The notes: generated by a model from the letters alone, not told the origin. Positions 9,805 to 18,910 are shown, numbered from the stretch's first letter. The stretch: 64,000 nt of DNA from Actinoalloteichus hymeniacidonis (GCF_014203365.1 NZ_JACHIS010000001.1:2046001-2110000); one strand, 5' to 3'. Program-made: numbers and translations.

Positions 9805-9897
9805 GAGCCGAGGTGATCGATCGGCGAGCGACGTCGGATGGATCTAGCGTGCGTGACGGGCGATCGCATCTCGCCGGCCGAGAGATAGGGAGAGACG

Positions 9898-10752
9898 ATG
9901 ATCGGGGTGACCGGGGCAACCGGGGCGGTGGGCGGTCGGGTTGCGGCGTTGCTGGCCACCCTGCGTACGCCGACTCGACTGGTCGTGCGTGATGCCGCTC
10001 GTGCACCGGAGCTCGCCGTCTCCTCGACGCGGGTCGCCGACTACGCCGACTCCGCCGCGATGCAGGCGGCTCTGGACGGCGTGCGCACGCTCTTCCTCGT
10101 CTCGGCGGACGCCGACCCGGCCCGGGTCCAGCAGCAGACGACAGCGGTGGACGCGGCCGTCGCTGCGGGCGTCGAACATCTGGTGTATCTGTCCTTCCTC
10201 GGGGCCGATCCCGACGCAACCTTCACCTTCGCCAGGGATCACTTCCGCACCGAGGAGCACATTCGCGCGACCGGAGTCGCCTTCACCTTCCTGCGTCCGA
10301 GTCTCTATCTGGACTCGGTACCCGAGTGGGTCGGCGAAGACGATGTCCTGCGGGGACCGGCGGGCGACGGCCAGGTGGCGTGGGTCTCGCGTGAGGACGT
10401 CGCGCAGACGGCCCGAGCCGTGTTGACCGGCGACGGTCACGCGGGTCGGGTCTACGACATCACCGGCCCGCAGTTGTTGACCTTGGCACAGACCGCGCAG
10501 GTGCTGGAAACGTTCGCCCATCGACCGATCGGGTATCAAAATCAAACACTCGCCGACGCGCGCGCTTCCCGTGCGGGCCAAGGCGAGTCGTGGGAGATCG
10601 AGGGCTGGATCACGTCTTATGCGGCGATCGCCACGGGTGAGATGGCCGTCCGCAACGATGTCGTCAAACGACTCACGGGCCGGGATCCGCTGTCACTGGC
10701 CGACTTCCTGCGTACCGATTCCGATACCGTTGGCCTGCCCGAACGGAGTTGA
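9898..10752 (+). CDS. NmrA-like NAD(P)-binding protein (atypical SDR)
   Basis: This 284-residue protein begins with the nucleotide-binding motif GVTGATGAVGGRVA (residues 3-16). It continues with the NmrA/atypical short-chain dehydrogenase pattern: DYADSAAMQAALDGV, LVYLSFLGADP, and a late D-I-T-G-P stretch. Such proteins are NAD(P)H-binding reductases or redox sensors; the substrate cannot be read from sequence. A ribosome binding site (AGGGAGA) precedes the ATG. It sits between xerD and parA in a position where other actinobacteria have no such gene, so it looks like a lineage-specific insertion. Confidence 0.85.
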   Translation: MIGVTGATGAVGGRVAALLATLRTPTRLVVRDAARAPELAVSSTRVADYADSAAMQAALDGVRTLFLVSADADPARVQQQTTAVDAAVAAGVEHLVYLSFLGADPDATFTFARDHFRTEEHIRATGVAFTFLRPSLYLDSVPEWVGEDDVLRGPAGDGQVAWVSREDVAQTARAVLTGDGHAGRVYDITGPQLLTLAQTAQVLETFAHRPIGYQNQTLADARASRAGQGESWEIEGWITSYAAIATGEMAVRNDVVKRLTGRDPLSLADFLRTDSDTVGLPERS

Positions 10753-10994
10753 TCCGCTCAATCGGCTGCGCACTCCACCTCGGAACGGCAAGCTAACGTT
10801 GCGGTCTCGGCGAGGCGCGTTGCCGCTGCTGCGCCTGCCGCTTAGAGTGCCGACAGGAGTGGGCTTGGCGATCAGGTCGTGTCCGACGGTGGTTGGATCG
10901 CAGGCAGAACGGTTCCGTTGCAGCGGAGGGACGTGAATCAGCGCCCGCGGGGTTGCACCACACAGGAACCTTTGGATGCGAGGAGCGAGCCACC

Positions 10995-11936
10995 ATGTCG
11001 ACACCGTCGCCTTCGGCCGGTAGGCCGCGTGGTGCGGCCGTCGACCTGGGTCTCACGCCCAGGGCGGCAGACCCCACCGAAGAAGAAGCGCTCGAAGCCC
11101 TGGAAGGCGGCATCGGACCGACGGGCAGGCCCCGCAGGCACGTCCCCGACCCGCCGTTACTGGATCGACACGGGCCCGCGACCGTGCTCGCGATGTGCAA
11201 TCAGAAGGGCGGGGTCGGCAAGACCACCTCGACGATCAATCTCGGTGCGGCGCTGGCCGAGTGCGGTAGGCGGGTATTGCTCGTCGACTTCGACCCGCAG
11301 GGCGCCCTGTCTGTGGGTCTCGGGGTGTACCCGCATCATCTGGACACCACGATCTACAACGTGATCATGGAACGTCAGGTCTCCGTGCAGGATGTAGTGC
11401 AGGAGACCTCGACCGACGGCATGTTCCTGTTGCCCAGCAACATCGATCTGTCGGCGGCGGAGGTGCAACTGGTCGTCGAGGTCGGGCGTGAGCAGGCCCT
11501 GGCCCGTGTGCTGCGGCCGGTGTTGAACGATTACGACTACATCCTGGTCGATTGCCAGCCCTCGCTCGGCCTGCTGACGATCAATGCGTTGGCTGCCGCG
11601 CACGGGGTGTTGATTCCCTTGGAGTGCGAGTTCTTCAGTCTGCGTGGTGTTGCGCTGTTGATCGACACGATCGAGAAGGTCCGCGAGCGGTTGAATCCGG
11701 AGCTGGAGATCACCGGGATCCTCGCGACCATGTTCGATCCGCGCACCCTGCATTCTCGCGAGGTGATGGCCAGGGTGGTCGAGGCGTTCGGCGACATCGT
11801 GTTCGACACCGTGATCAATCGGACCGTGCGTTTCCCGGAGACGACGGTGGCGGGCGAACCGATCACCCGTTGGGCGCCGCGTTCGGCGGGTGCGAAGGCC
11901 TACCGTGCGTTGGCCCGCGAGGTGATCGCCCGATGA
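10995..11936 (+). CDS. parA: ParA/Soj-family ATPase
   Basis: This 313-residue Walker-type partition ATPase has a variant Walker A KGGVGKTT at 71-78, Walker A' in LLVDFDPQG, and Walker B in YDYILVDCQPS. The first 60 residues form a low-complexity extension that is common in the paralogue located next to scpA in actinobacteria. The ATG at 10995 follows a GAGGAG ribosome binding site; an upstream in-frame extension to 10893 is less likely. No parB follows: this is the scpAB-linked ParA (Rv1708-type), not the oriC ParAB copy. It probably works with condensin in chromosome organisation. Confidence 0.92.
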   Translation: MSTPSPSAGRPRGAAVDLGLTPRAADPTEEEALEALEGGIGPTGRPRRHVPDPPLLDRHGPATVLAMCNQKGGVGKTTSTINLGAALAECGRRVLLVDFDPQGALSVGLGVYPHHLDTTIYNVIMERQVSVQDVVQETSTDGMFLLPSNIDLSAAEVQLVVEVGREQALARVLRPVLNDYDYILVDCQPSLGLLTINALAAAHGVLIPLECEFFSLRGVALLIDTIEKVRERLNPELEITGILATMFDPRTLHSREVMARVVEAFGDIVFDTVINRTVRFPETTVAGEPITRWAPRSAGAKAYRALAREVIAR

Positions 11937-12899
11937 GTGCCGTGGCCGATGACCGATAGCGCGGCCGGGCCGGACCCCGGTCCCGCAGCAGTACCGACCG
12001 CCGATGCCGCTCCGCAGACGACTGCGACGATCCCGCAGGCGGAACCGAGTATCGGGGCCGAGGGCCCCGCCGTCGATCCTGCGGCCGGTGCGGCGGCGGA
12101 TGGCCGATTCACCGTGCGGCTGCACAACTTCGAAGGCCCCTTCGACCTGCTGTTGCAACTGATCTCGCAACACCGCATGGACGTCACCGAGGTGGCCCTG
12201 CACCGGGTGACCGACGAATTCATCGCGCATATCCGCAGGCTGGGCGACGAATGGGATCTGGATGAGATCACCGAGTTCTTGGTGATCGCGGCGACCCTGC
12301 TCGACCTGAAGGCGGCTCGACTGCTACCGGCCGCGGAGGTCGAGGACGAGGAGGATCTGGCGCTGCTGGAGGCGAGGGATCTCCTGTTCGCCCGCTTGCT
12401 GCAGTACCGCGCCTACAAGCAGGTCGCCGGGTTGTTCAGTGAACTGGAAGCCGGCGCGCTACGGCGCTATCCCCGCTCGGTGGCTTTGGAGGAGCGGTTC
12501 GACGGCTTGTTGCCCGAGGTGTTGCTCGGCGTCGACGCGGACCGTTTCGCCGAGATCGCGGCGGCGGTGTTCCGGCCCCGACCACCACCGACGGTCTCGT
12601 TGGATCACATCCACATGGCGCGGGTCTCGGTCCGCGAGCACGCGGCTTTCCTGCGGGTCCTGCTGGCCGAACGCGGCGAGGCCTGGTTCGGGGAGCTGAC
12701 CGAGGACTGTGGGACCACGGTCGAGGTGGTCGCGCGATTCCTGGCGCTGTTGGAGTTGTATCGGGAGATGTCGGTGTTGTTCGACCAGTCCGATCCGCTG
12801 GGTGATCTGCGGGTTCGGTGGGTCGGCGGCAGCGTCGAACATGCCAAGGCCGTCGCCGAGATAGATCGGACCGCCGTCGAGGACGAGGAGTACGGGTGA
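11937..12899 (+). CDS. scpA: Segregation and condensation protein A
   Basis: ScpA is the kleisin that bridges the SMC heads in bacterial condensin. The protein is 320 residues from a GTG directly after the parA stop; an ATG at 11949 is an alternative. A variable 58-residue Ala/Pro-rich leader precedes the kleisin N-terminal region VRLHNFEGPFDLLLQLI with the DVTEVAL and ITEFLVIAATLLDLKAA motifs. The C-terminal winged-helix part is around 210-300. scpB starts inside its stop codon (GTGA), coupling translation of the two partners. Confidence 0.93.
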   Translation: MPWPMTDSAAGPDPGPAAVPTADAAPQTTATIPQAEPSIGAEGPAVDPAAGAAADGRFTVRLHNFEGPFDLLLQLISQHRMDVTEVALHRVTDEFIAHIRRLGDEWDLDEITEFLVIAATLLDLKAARLLPAAEVEDEEDLALLEARDLLFARLLQYRAYKQVAGLFSELEAGALRRYPRSVALEERFDGLLPEVLLGVDADRFAEIAAAVFRPRPPPTVSLDHIHMARVSVREHAAFLRVLLAERGEAWFGELTEDCGTTVEVVARFLALLELYREMSVLFDQSDPLGDLRVRWVGGSVEHAKAVAEIDRTAVEDEEYG

Positions 12900-13732
12900 T
12901 CCAGGAGACCGATCCGACGGCCGTGCAGCCCGGTGATCTGGACGCGGCATCGTCACCGAGCGGCGTCGGGACCAGTCCCGATGTGCCGACGCCTGACGTG
13001 CCCTCGCCGGGGTCGCCGTCTCCCGATGTCCCGTCCCCCGATGTGCCCGGCCCCGGTGTGCCGACCCCCGACGTGCCATCGCCCGATGTCCCCGCGCCGG
13101 AGATTCCCGACCCGGATGTTCCGTCCCCTCCTACCGCGTCCGCGCAGGCCGAGGGCGTCGGCGTCGCCCGAGACGAGGCTCCCGACCTGACCGAGGACGC
13201 CACCCTGGAGGCGGCGTTGGAGGCGCTGCTGCTGGTCGTCGACATCCCGGCGGGCGAGGAGCTGTTGGCGACCACCCTCGACCAGCCGGTGTCGCGGGTC
13301 TCCGGGGCCCTTCGACGCATCGCAGCCCGCTACGACCTTGGCGGACGCGGATTCGAACTCCGTCGCATCGGCGAGGGCTGGCGGCTGTACACCAGGGACA
13401 GGTTCGCCCCCTACGTCGAGCGATACCTGCTCGACGGGCAGCGGTCCAAGCTGACCAGGGCGGCGTTGGAGACCCTGGCGGTGATCGCTTATCGGCAGCC
13501 GACCACCAGATCCCGAGTCGCTGCGGTACGCGGGGTGAACGTCGATGGCGTCATCCGTACCCTGTTGGCTCGTGGCCTGGTCGAGGAGACCGGGACCGAC
13601 CCGGAGACCGGCGGAATCCTCTACCGGACCACCGAGCTGTTCCTCGAACGCCTCGGGCTGTCCTCGCTGGAGCAGCTTCCGCCGATCGCCCCATTGCTAC
13701 CCGAAGTGGATTCCATCGATGAGCAGCTCTGA
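12896..13732 (+). CDS. scpB: Segregation and condensation protein B with Pro-Asp-Val repeat leader
   Basis: ScpB dimers bind ScpA in the SMC condensin complex. This 278-residue protein starts at a GTG overlapping scpA's stop. The conserved double winged-helix region begins near residue 102 (ATLEAALEALLLVVD) and includes LTRAALETLAVIAYRQPTTR and the final YRTTELFLERLGL. Residues 28-79 are an unusual low-complexity run of PDVP units, absent from ordinary ScpB. The C-terminus overlaps rluB by 14 nt. Confidence 0.93.
   Translation: MIQETDPTAVQPGDLDAASSPSGVGTSPDVPTPDVPSPGSPSPDVPSPDVPGPGVPTPDVPSPDVPAPEIPDPDVPSPPTASAQAEGVGVARDEAPDLTEDATLEAALEALLLVVDIPAGEELLATTLDQPVSRVSGALRRIAARYDLGGRGFELRRIGEGWRLYTRDRFAPYVERYLLDGQRSKLTRAALETLAVIAYRQPTTRSRVAAVRGVNVDGVIRTLLARGLVEETGTDPETGGILYRTTELFLERLGLSSLEQLPPIAPLLPEVDSIDEQL
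12977..13132 (+). repeat. Degenerate PDVPSP/PDVPTP repeat within scpB
   Basis: About nine imperfect copies of a Pro-Asp-Val-Pro-Ser/Thr-Pro unit (15-18 nt each) are encoded back to back. DNA copies differ mainly in third positions and in single-residue swaps (PGVP, PEIP). This suggests an old expansion kept as an extended linker rather than a recent slippage. Confidence 0.85.
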
Positions 13733-14537
13733 GCACAGCAGTCGTTCGCCGCGTCGCGAGCGCCCCAACTCGACGGGGCGCGAGGGCTCCGTCCGCCCCG
13801 GTGACGATCACCCAGAGGGCATCCGGCTGCAGAAGGTGCTCTCCCGCGCGGGAGTCGCGTCCCGTCGGGCCGCCGAGGAGCTGATCGCGGAGGGGCGGGT
13901 CAGCGTCGACGGCAAGGTCGTCACCGAGATGGGACGACGCGTCGACCCCAAGACGGTCACGATCCACGTCGACGGCAGCCGCATCGTGGTCCGCGAGGAC
14001 CTCGAATACCTGGCGTTGAACAAGCCCGTCGGCATGCACAGCACCATGTCCGACGACATGGGCAGGCCCTGCGTCGGTGACCTGATCACCACCCGCACCG
14101 AGAACCTGTTCCACGTCGGAAGGCTCGATGCCGACACCGAGGGCCTGCTGCTGCTCACCAACGACGGCGACCTCGCGCACCGACTCATGCACCCCTCGTA
14201 CGAGGTCTCCAAGACCTACCTCGCCGAGATCGCGGCGCCGGTGGCCAGGGATGTCTCCAAGACACTCAAGGCAGGTGTCGAGCTGGAGGACGGGCCCGCC
14301 AGCGTGGACGGGTTCCGGGTGTTGGAGTCCTTCGGGGCCAAGGCGATGGTGGAGATCGTGCTGCATGAGGGCCGGAAGCACATCGTCCGCAGGCTCATGG
14401 ACCACGTGGGGCATCCGGTTCAGCGATTGGTGCGCACCTCGATCGGCGAAGTGAAGCTGGGCGACCAGAGACCAGGCAGCCTACGAAAGCTCAACCATCC
14501 CGAGATCGGGTCGCTCTACCGCGCGGTAGGGCTGTGA
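13719..14537 (+). CDS. rluB: 23S rRNA pseudouridine synthase RluB-type
   Basis: This 272-residue RsuA/RluB-family enzyme isomerises a uridine in 23S rRNA. It has an S4 RNA-binding domain at about 34-95 (IRLQKVLSRAGVASRRAAEELI) followed by the catalytic domain with GRLDADTEGL; Asp137 is the nucleophile. KPVG at 102-105 and the C-terminal HEGRKHIVRRL motif are also family marks. The ATG lies inside the end of scpB, 14 nt before its stop, consistent with coupled translation in the scpA-scpB-rluB operon. The basic/Ser-rich first 30 residues are a variable tail. Confidence 0.92.
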   Translation: MSSSEHSSRSPRRERPNSTGREGSVRPGDDHPEGIRLQKVLSRAGVASRRAAEELIAEGRVSVDGKVVTEMGRRVDPKTVTIHVDGSRIVVREDLEYLALNKPVGMHSTMSDDMGRPCVGDLITTRTENLFHVGRLDADTEGLLLLTNDGDLAHRLMHPSYEVSKTYLAEIAAPVARDVSKTLKAGVELEDGPASVDGFRVLESFGAKAMVEIVLHEGRKHIVRRLMDHVGHPVQRLVRTSIGEVKLGDQRPGSLRKLNHPEIGSLYRAVGL

Positions 14538-15142
14538 ATCGCGCCGCCGCCGACCCCCGGACGACCGCGTCGTCCGAGGCGTCGGCGGTACGGGCGCTCC
14601 CGATCGGGACGCCCAGGCTCGTGTTGGAACCGCTGCGCCTCGACCATGCCGAGCCGATGGCGCAGGCCCTGGCCGATCCGAGACTGCACTTCTTCATGGG
14701 CGGTAGCCCGGCGAGCTCGGAACAACTGCGAGTCCGCTATCGGCGGATCCTGGCGGGCTCCGGCGAATCCGGCGTCGACTGGTGCAACTGGGCATTGCGA
14801 ACCAGGTCCGACGCCCGCATCATCGGCACGGTTCAGGCCACCGTCACCACGGGGCGACGGGGCAGGACGGCCGATATGGCCTGGGTTCTCGGCATGCCGT
14901 GGCAGGGCCGGGGATTGGCCAAAGAGGCAGCACTGGCACTGGTGGCCTGGCTGGCCGGGCAGGATGTGACCGTGGTGGAAGCACACATCCACCCCGAGCA
15001 TCTCGCGTCCCAGGGGGTGGCCGAGGCCGTCGGTATGGCACCGACAGACCGTGAGGTCGACGAGGAGATCGTGTGGCGTGCCGTGCTCGCGGCCCCACCG
15101 ATCGTGCCCGCAGGCCGAGAATCGGACGAGTCCGGCCGCTGA
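14534..15142 (+). CDS. GNAT-family N-acetyltransferase
   Basis: This 202-residue protein starts at a GTG overlapping the rluB stop (GTGA). It carries the RimJ/RimL-like GNAT pattern: an opening strand TPRLVLEPLRLDHAEPM, central GTVQATV, an acetyl-CoA loop around MPWQGRGLAKEAALALVAWL (the Q/R-x-x-G-x-A signature), and VEAHIHPEHLASQGVAEAVGM. The acceptor is unknown. In M. tuberculosis and relatives cmk and der follow rluB; here this gene takes that place, so the conserved block ends here. Confidence 0.85.
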   Translation: MNRAAADPRTTASSEASAVRALPIGTPRLVLEPLRLDHAEPMAQALADPRLHFFMGGSPASSEQLRVRYRRILAGSGESGVDWCNWALRTRSDARIIGTVQATVTTGRRGRTADMAWVLGMPWQGRGLAKEAALALVAWLAGQDVTVVEAHIHPEHLASQGVAEAVGMAPTDREVDEEIVWRAVLAAPPIVPAGRESDESGR

Positions 15143-15505
15143 TCTGATCTGGGCGGCAGAACGTCGCGGCTCAGCCCGGGCTCACGCTCTTGTCCCGGCC
15201 CGGCACGCAGGTCAGCGCCAGCATTGCTTAACCCACTCGCAGGCAGAAGCCGCGCTGCGTGTCTTCCGCATGCCACGGCGCTCCGGGCAGACTCGGACGA
15301 TGACGAGGCGGTGCGGGGAGGTCCCCGGTTCGCCGACTCGACAGCGGTCCGGTCCGACGGGCAGGCTCTAGGGGCGGTAGCGGGTCGGCCGACGAGGCTC
15401 ACCCCGCTTGCGCAGTGGGTCTGGTCCAGGCGGATCGAACCTGTCAGGACCGGCCGATGGTCGAGAACCGGCTGTCGGCTCGAGGAGAAACGAAGGAGCG
15501 CATCG
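15143..15505. other. Intergenic region upstream of aldehyde dehydrogenase
   Basis: This 363-nt stretch has no credible gene. Reading frames run through it only as upstream extensions of the aldehyde dehydrogenase frame. The last 15 nt hold a ribosome binding site (GAAGGAG at 15492-15498). I see no convincing promoter, hairpin or repeat. Confidence 0.5.
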
Positions 15506-17062
15506 GTGACATCCACCGCGAAGGTGATCAGTTCGGTGATCGACGGTCGGGAAGCGGAGTCGACGGGCGCCGAATACGTGTCCCGCAATCCGTCGCGACT
15601 CGACGACGTCGTCGCCACGGTGACGCTGGGCGGTCCGACGACCCTCGCGGATGCGGCCAGGTCGGCCAAGCGTGCCCAGCGTGAGTGGGCCGCGGTGCCC
15701 GCTCCGGTACGTGGCCGCGTCATCGCCTCGTTCGGCAGGCTCGTCGAGGCCAACAAACAGACCCTGGCCGAACTGGTGACCCGAGAGATCGGCAAGCCGC
15801 TTCCCGAGGCCCTGGGCGAGGTCCAGGAGATCATCGACACCGCTGACTTCTTCATCGGCGAGGGACGGCGGCTCTACGGGCAGACGGTGCCCTCGGAGAT
15901 GCCCGACAAGCAGCTCTTCACCTTCCGCGTCCCCGTCGGGGTGGCGGCGGTCATCACGGCGGGCAACTTCCCGGTCGCCGTTCCGTCCTGGTACCTGGTG
16001 CCCGCGCTGCTGTGCGGCAACGCCGTGGTGTGGAAGCCTGCCGAGTACGCCTCGGCCAGCGCGCGTGCCCTGGCCGAGCTTGCCTGGCGGGCCGGGGTGC
16101 CCGCCGGGGTCCTCAACCTCGTGTACGCCGACGGGGAGAACACCTTCGCGGGCCTGGAGCAGGCCTTGACCGAGGGAACCGTGAACAAGATCGGTTTCAC
16201 CGGTTCGAGCGCGGTCGGGGTCAAGGTCGGCGAACTGGCCGGACGCCACCTGCAGTCGGCGTGCCTGGAACTCGGCGGCAAGAACCCGATGGTCATCGCG
16301 CCCGATGCGGACCTCGACCTCGCGGTGGAAGGCGCGTTGTTCTCCGGTTTCGGCACGGCCGGGCAGCGTTGCACCTCGCTGGGCACCGTGATCGTCCACG
16401 AGGACGTGCACGACGAGTTCGTTCGTCGCCTCACCGCCGCCCTGGAGAACGCCGTCGTCGGCGACCCGACGTCCGATGTCCTCTACGGCCCGATGCTGGA
16501 CCAGAAGTTCGCCGACAACTACGACCGGATGCTCGGCTGGATCGCCGACCACCACACGGTGCTCGGATCGACGGCGACGGGCCGCATCACCGATGCTGCC
16601 CCGCGCGCGGGATTCGTCGGTGATCACTCCGCCGGGCTGTTCTACCACCCGGTGCTGCTGGACGGAGTCCGTCCGGATGACAAGGTCTTCATGGAGGAGA
16701 CCTTCGGGCCGCTGGTCGGTATCACGACCTACCGGACCTTCGACGAGGCCCTGGAACTGGCGGACCGGCCGGGCTACGGCCTGTCCGCGAGCGTGTACAC
16801 CAGCGATGCGTCGACGGCCTTCCGGTTCCGGGCAGGCATCGGCGCGGGAATGGTCAGCGTCAACAACTCGACCTCCGGTGCCGAGGCGCACCTGCCCTTC
16901 GGCGGCAACGGTCGCTCCGGTAACGGCAGCAGGCAGTCGGGCATCTGGGTGCTGGACCAGTTCACCCGCTGGCAGTCGTTGAACTGGGACTTCTCCGGGA
17001 AGCTGCAGAAGGCTCAGATGGACGTCGCGACGATCGAGCCGGACATGGATTTCCGGCTCTGA
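15506..17062 (+). CDS. NAD(P)-dependent aldehyde dehydrogenase
   Basis: This 518-residue aldehyde dehydrogenase oxidises an aldehyde to the acid. The GTG start has a GAAGGAG ribosome binding site 7 nt upstream. Key residues are present: oxyanion Asn154 (TAGNFP), general base Glu255 (LELGGKNP), catalytic Cys289 (GQRCTSLG), and the late EETFGPLVG motif. The Arg in QRC resembles semialdehyde dehydrogenases of the alpha-ketoglutarate or aminoadipate semialdehyde groups, but the substrate is not settled. The gene stands alone; a strong bidirectional terminator follows. Confidence 0.9.
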   Translation: MTSTAKVISSVIDGREAESTGAEYVSRNPSRLDDVVATVTLGGPTTLADAARSAKRAQREWAAVPAPVRGRVIASFGRLVEANKQTLAELVTREIGKPLPEALGEVQEIIDTADFFIGEGRRLYGQTVPSEMPDKQLFTFRVPVGVAAVITAGNFPVAVPSWYLVPALLCGNAVVWKPAEYASASARALAELAWRAGVPAGVLNLVYADGENTFAGLEQALTEGTVNKIGFTGSSAVGVKVGELAGRHLQSACLELGGKNPMVIAPDADLDLAVEGALFSGFGTAGQRCTSLGTVIVHEDVHDEFVRRLTAALENAVVGDPTSDVLYGPMLDQKFADNYDRMLGWIADHHTVLGSTATGRITDAAPRAGFVGDHSAGLFYHPVLLDGVRPDDKVFMEETFGPLVGITTYRTFDEALELADRPGYGLSASVYTSDASTAFRFRAGIGAGMVSVNNSTSGAEAHLPFGGNGRSGNGSRQSGIWVLDQFTRWQSLNWDFSGKLQKAQMDVATIEPDMDFRL

Positions 17063-17081
17063 CTCTCTCAGCCGGCTGGTT

Positions 17082-17112
17082 GGTCGGCTGCTCTCCCGTT
17101 GAGCAGCCGACC
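17082..17112. terminator. Bidirectional hairpin terminator
   Basis: A 12-bp perfect inverted repeat (GGTCGGCTGCTC at 17082-17093, complement at 17101-17112) with a 7-nt loop sits exactly between the converging aldehyde dehydrogenase and ArsR-type genes. It most likely ends both transcripts. Confidence 0.8.
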
Positions 17113-17126
17113 GTGCCAGCCCGTTC

Positions 17127-17654
17127 TCATTGCAGCGCGCCTGCGATGTCGCTGGCGGCCAGGAGCAGCACCGACACCGGGATCAGCTTGGCCCCCGGGA
17201 CGCGATACCTGCCGCGACCGTCCTGCTCGACCAGGCCTGCCGCGGTCAGGGTGCGCAGGTGGTGGTAGAGCTGGCCCGCCGAGTTGAGCGCGGCGCTCTC
17301 CTGGAGTTCCGCCGCCGTGGCCGGGGCGGTCAGCAGCGTGCGAACGATGGCCGCCCGACCCGGGTGCCCGATGGCGTTGAGCACCCCGGCGGCCGATGGC
17401 AGTGGAAGCGCCGCTATGCCTTCCGCCGCCCAGCGGATCTTCCATTGCACACCACCACCCCAGCTGGCGTTGCCCTGGTAGCCGATGGTGCCCTGCACCG
17501 GATCGGATTGCTGCTCGTCTATGTCGGGGGCCGCCTGCGGTGCTTCGACAGCGGGGCTTACCGATCCGGGTGACGAGGCCATAGCGGTAAGGCCCGCCTC
17601 TAGGCAGCGCACCTGGGCCTCCAGATCGGTGACCCGCTGCTCCAACTCGCTCAT
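17127..17654 (-). CDS. ArsR-type winged-helix regulator with N-terminal coiled coil
   Basis: This 175-residue protein opens with a short heptad-like helix (MSELEQRVTDLEAQVRCLEA), then a Pro/Gln/Asp-rich linker. A winged helix-turn-helix lies at about 85-160 (VLNAIGHPGRAAIVRTLL, NSAGQLYHHLRTLTAAGLVEQ). This is the ArsR/HTH_20 fold, and no metal-binding Cys pair is visible. It starts 4 nt after the stop of the beta-lactamase-like lipoprotein gene on the same strand, so the two form an operon and the regulator may control that lipoprotein. The ligand is unknown. Confidence 0.8.
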   Translation of the reverse strand: MSELEQRVTDLEAQVRCLEAGLTAMASSPGSVSPAVEAPQAAPDIDEQQSDPVQGTIGYQGNASWGGGVQWKIRWAAEGIAALPLPSAAGVLNAIGHPGRAAIVRTLLTAPATAAELQESAALNSAGQLYHHLRTLTAAGLVEQDGRGRYRVPGAKLIPVSVLLLAASDIAGALQ

Positions 17655-17658
17655 CCGA

Positions 17659-18738
17659 TCATTCTGCGCCCACTGCGTTTCGTAGACGCGTGGCCGTCTC
17701 CGGGTCGGTCAACGCCTCGTGCAGCAAGGTTTGGTGGCTGAAGTCCATCACCGCTGTCAACCATGATTGCTGCGGCATGTCGTGGACCGCGAAGGTGATC
17801 GAGGCGAGTGTGCCGTCCGGGTTGCGCAGCGCCCAGCTCTCCGAGATCTGGCCGGGCATGCTGCCGCCCTTGGCGGTCAGGCCGTCCACTGCGGTCCAGC
17901 TCAGGTGTTCGATGGCGATCTCTCGCGCAATCGCTTCGCCGAGCCCGTCCTCGACGAGCTGCTTATGCAGTTCATGAAGATGCCGGGGTGCGACCAGCCC
18001 TGCTTCGTTGGCCCATTCGATCTGTCGATCCCAGCTGGGCAGGGGTTCGGTGAGCACCTGGTCGCGGAACTCGGCGTCCTCGCGGAAGCGCTCGGCCAAG
18101 ACGTCGTGATCGGTCTCCGACTCGTTCGGCATGAGCAGCGAGATGAGTGAACCCAGCATGGACGGCAGCTCGGTCGGTTCCCAGCCGATTTGGGCCGCCG
18201 CCGCGTGCAGGCGGTCGTCGCCGAGGTGGTCGCGCACCAGGTCGGTGGCCGCATTGTCGCTGAACACGATCATCGAGTTGACCACGTCGTCGATGGGCAC
18301 CTCGTGGTCCGCGTCGGCCGGGTCGATGCCGAGCGCCTCCAACGCCGCCGGGTGGGCGCCGCCGTCGGTGTCGGGGACGTACCAGCTCTGCCATTCCCGC
18401 AGGGTGACGGTGGACTCGGGGCCGACGGAACCATCGGCCACCCCGAGCGAGTACGCGGCAAGATGCAGGATCTTGCGGGTCGATGCGAACGGCACCGGCT
18501 CGTCGGCGCCGGTGGACCAGGCCGTTCCCCGGCCATCATCGAAGATCACCGAGACGTTGTCCTGGTCGGATTCCAGGTGGCCCAGCCAGTCGAACGGTTC
18601 GCCGGCCTCGGTCGAGTCGGAGGCGGACTCCACGGCGGCGGCCGGGCTCGGCTCGCCGGGCGGAGTCGCACTCGATGCATCGGCTCCGCAGCCGGTGACC
18701 AGCAGCAGACCCGAGAGTAAGAACGGTTGCCAGCGCAT
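17659..18738 (-). CDS. Class A beta-lactamase-like serine hydrolase lipoprotein
   Basis: This 359-residue exported protein has a lipobox LLVTGC with Cys17, so it should be anchored to the outer face of the membrane. It has penicillin-recognising enzyme motifs: S-x-x-K at Ser86-Lys89 (FASTRK), SDN at 160-162 (VFSDNAATD), and a K-G-G triad (TAKGGS) in place of KTG. These are the three active-site motifs of class A beta-lactamase-like hydrolases, but whether it cleaves beta-lactams is unknown. The ATG follows GGGGAG. The ArsR-type regulator gene lies directly downstream. Confidence 0.85.
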   Translation of the reverse strand: MRWQPFLLSGLLLVTGCGADASSATPPGEPSPAAAVESASDSTEAGEPFDWLGHLESDQDNVSVIFDDGRGTAWSTGADEPVPFASTRKILHLAAYSLGVADGSVGPESTVTLREWQSWYVPDTDGGAHPAALEALGIDPADADHEVPIDDVVNSMIVFSDNAATDLVRDHLGDDRLHAAAAQIGWEPTELPSMLGSLISLLMPNESETDHDVLAERFREDAEFRDQVLTEPLPSWDRQIEWANEAGLVAPRHLHELHKQLVEDGLGEAIAREIAIEHLSWTAVDGLTAKGGSMPGQISESWALRNPDGTLASITFAVHDMPQQSWLTAVMDFSHQTLLHEALTDPETATRLRNAVGAE

Positions 18739-18910
18739 AGGCTCCCCAGGATTTCGTAATTACGGAATTCCGGATGAGCGTAACAGGAGGCTATGGCCCC
18801 TGCCGAAACCGGCCGGTGGCGGTTCGGCTCGATGACGGCACCCGCGGCGTTGCTGACCAGGGCATCAGGTCGCCGGCACGCCGATGCGGCAGGCGCTCGA
18901 ACTGTCGTCG

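Noticed and set aside
10893-10994. N-terminal extension of ParA
   Set aside because: The ATG at 10995 has a strong GAGGAG site and the added residues look like translated intergenic sequence.
15368-16891. 507-residue minus-strand frame opposite the aldehyde dehydrogenase
   Set aside because: Antisense shadow of a gene with all catalytic motifs; no independent support.
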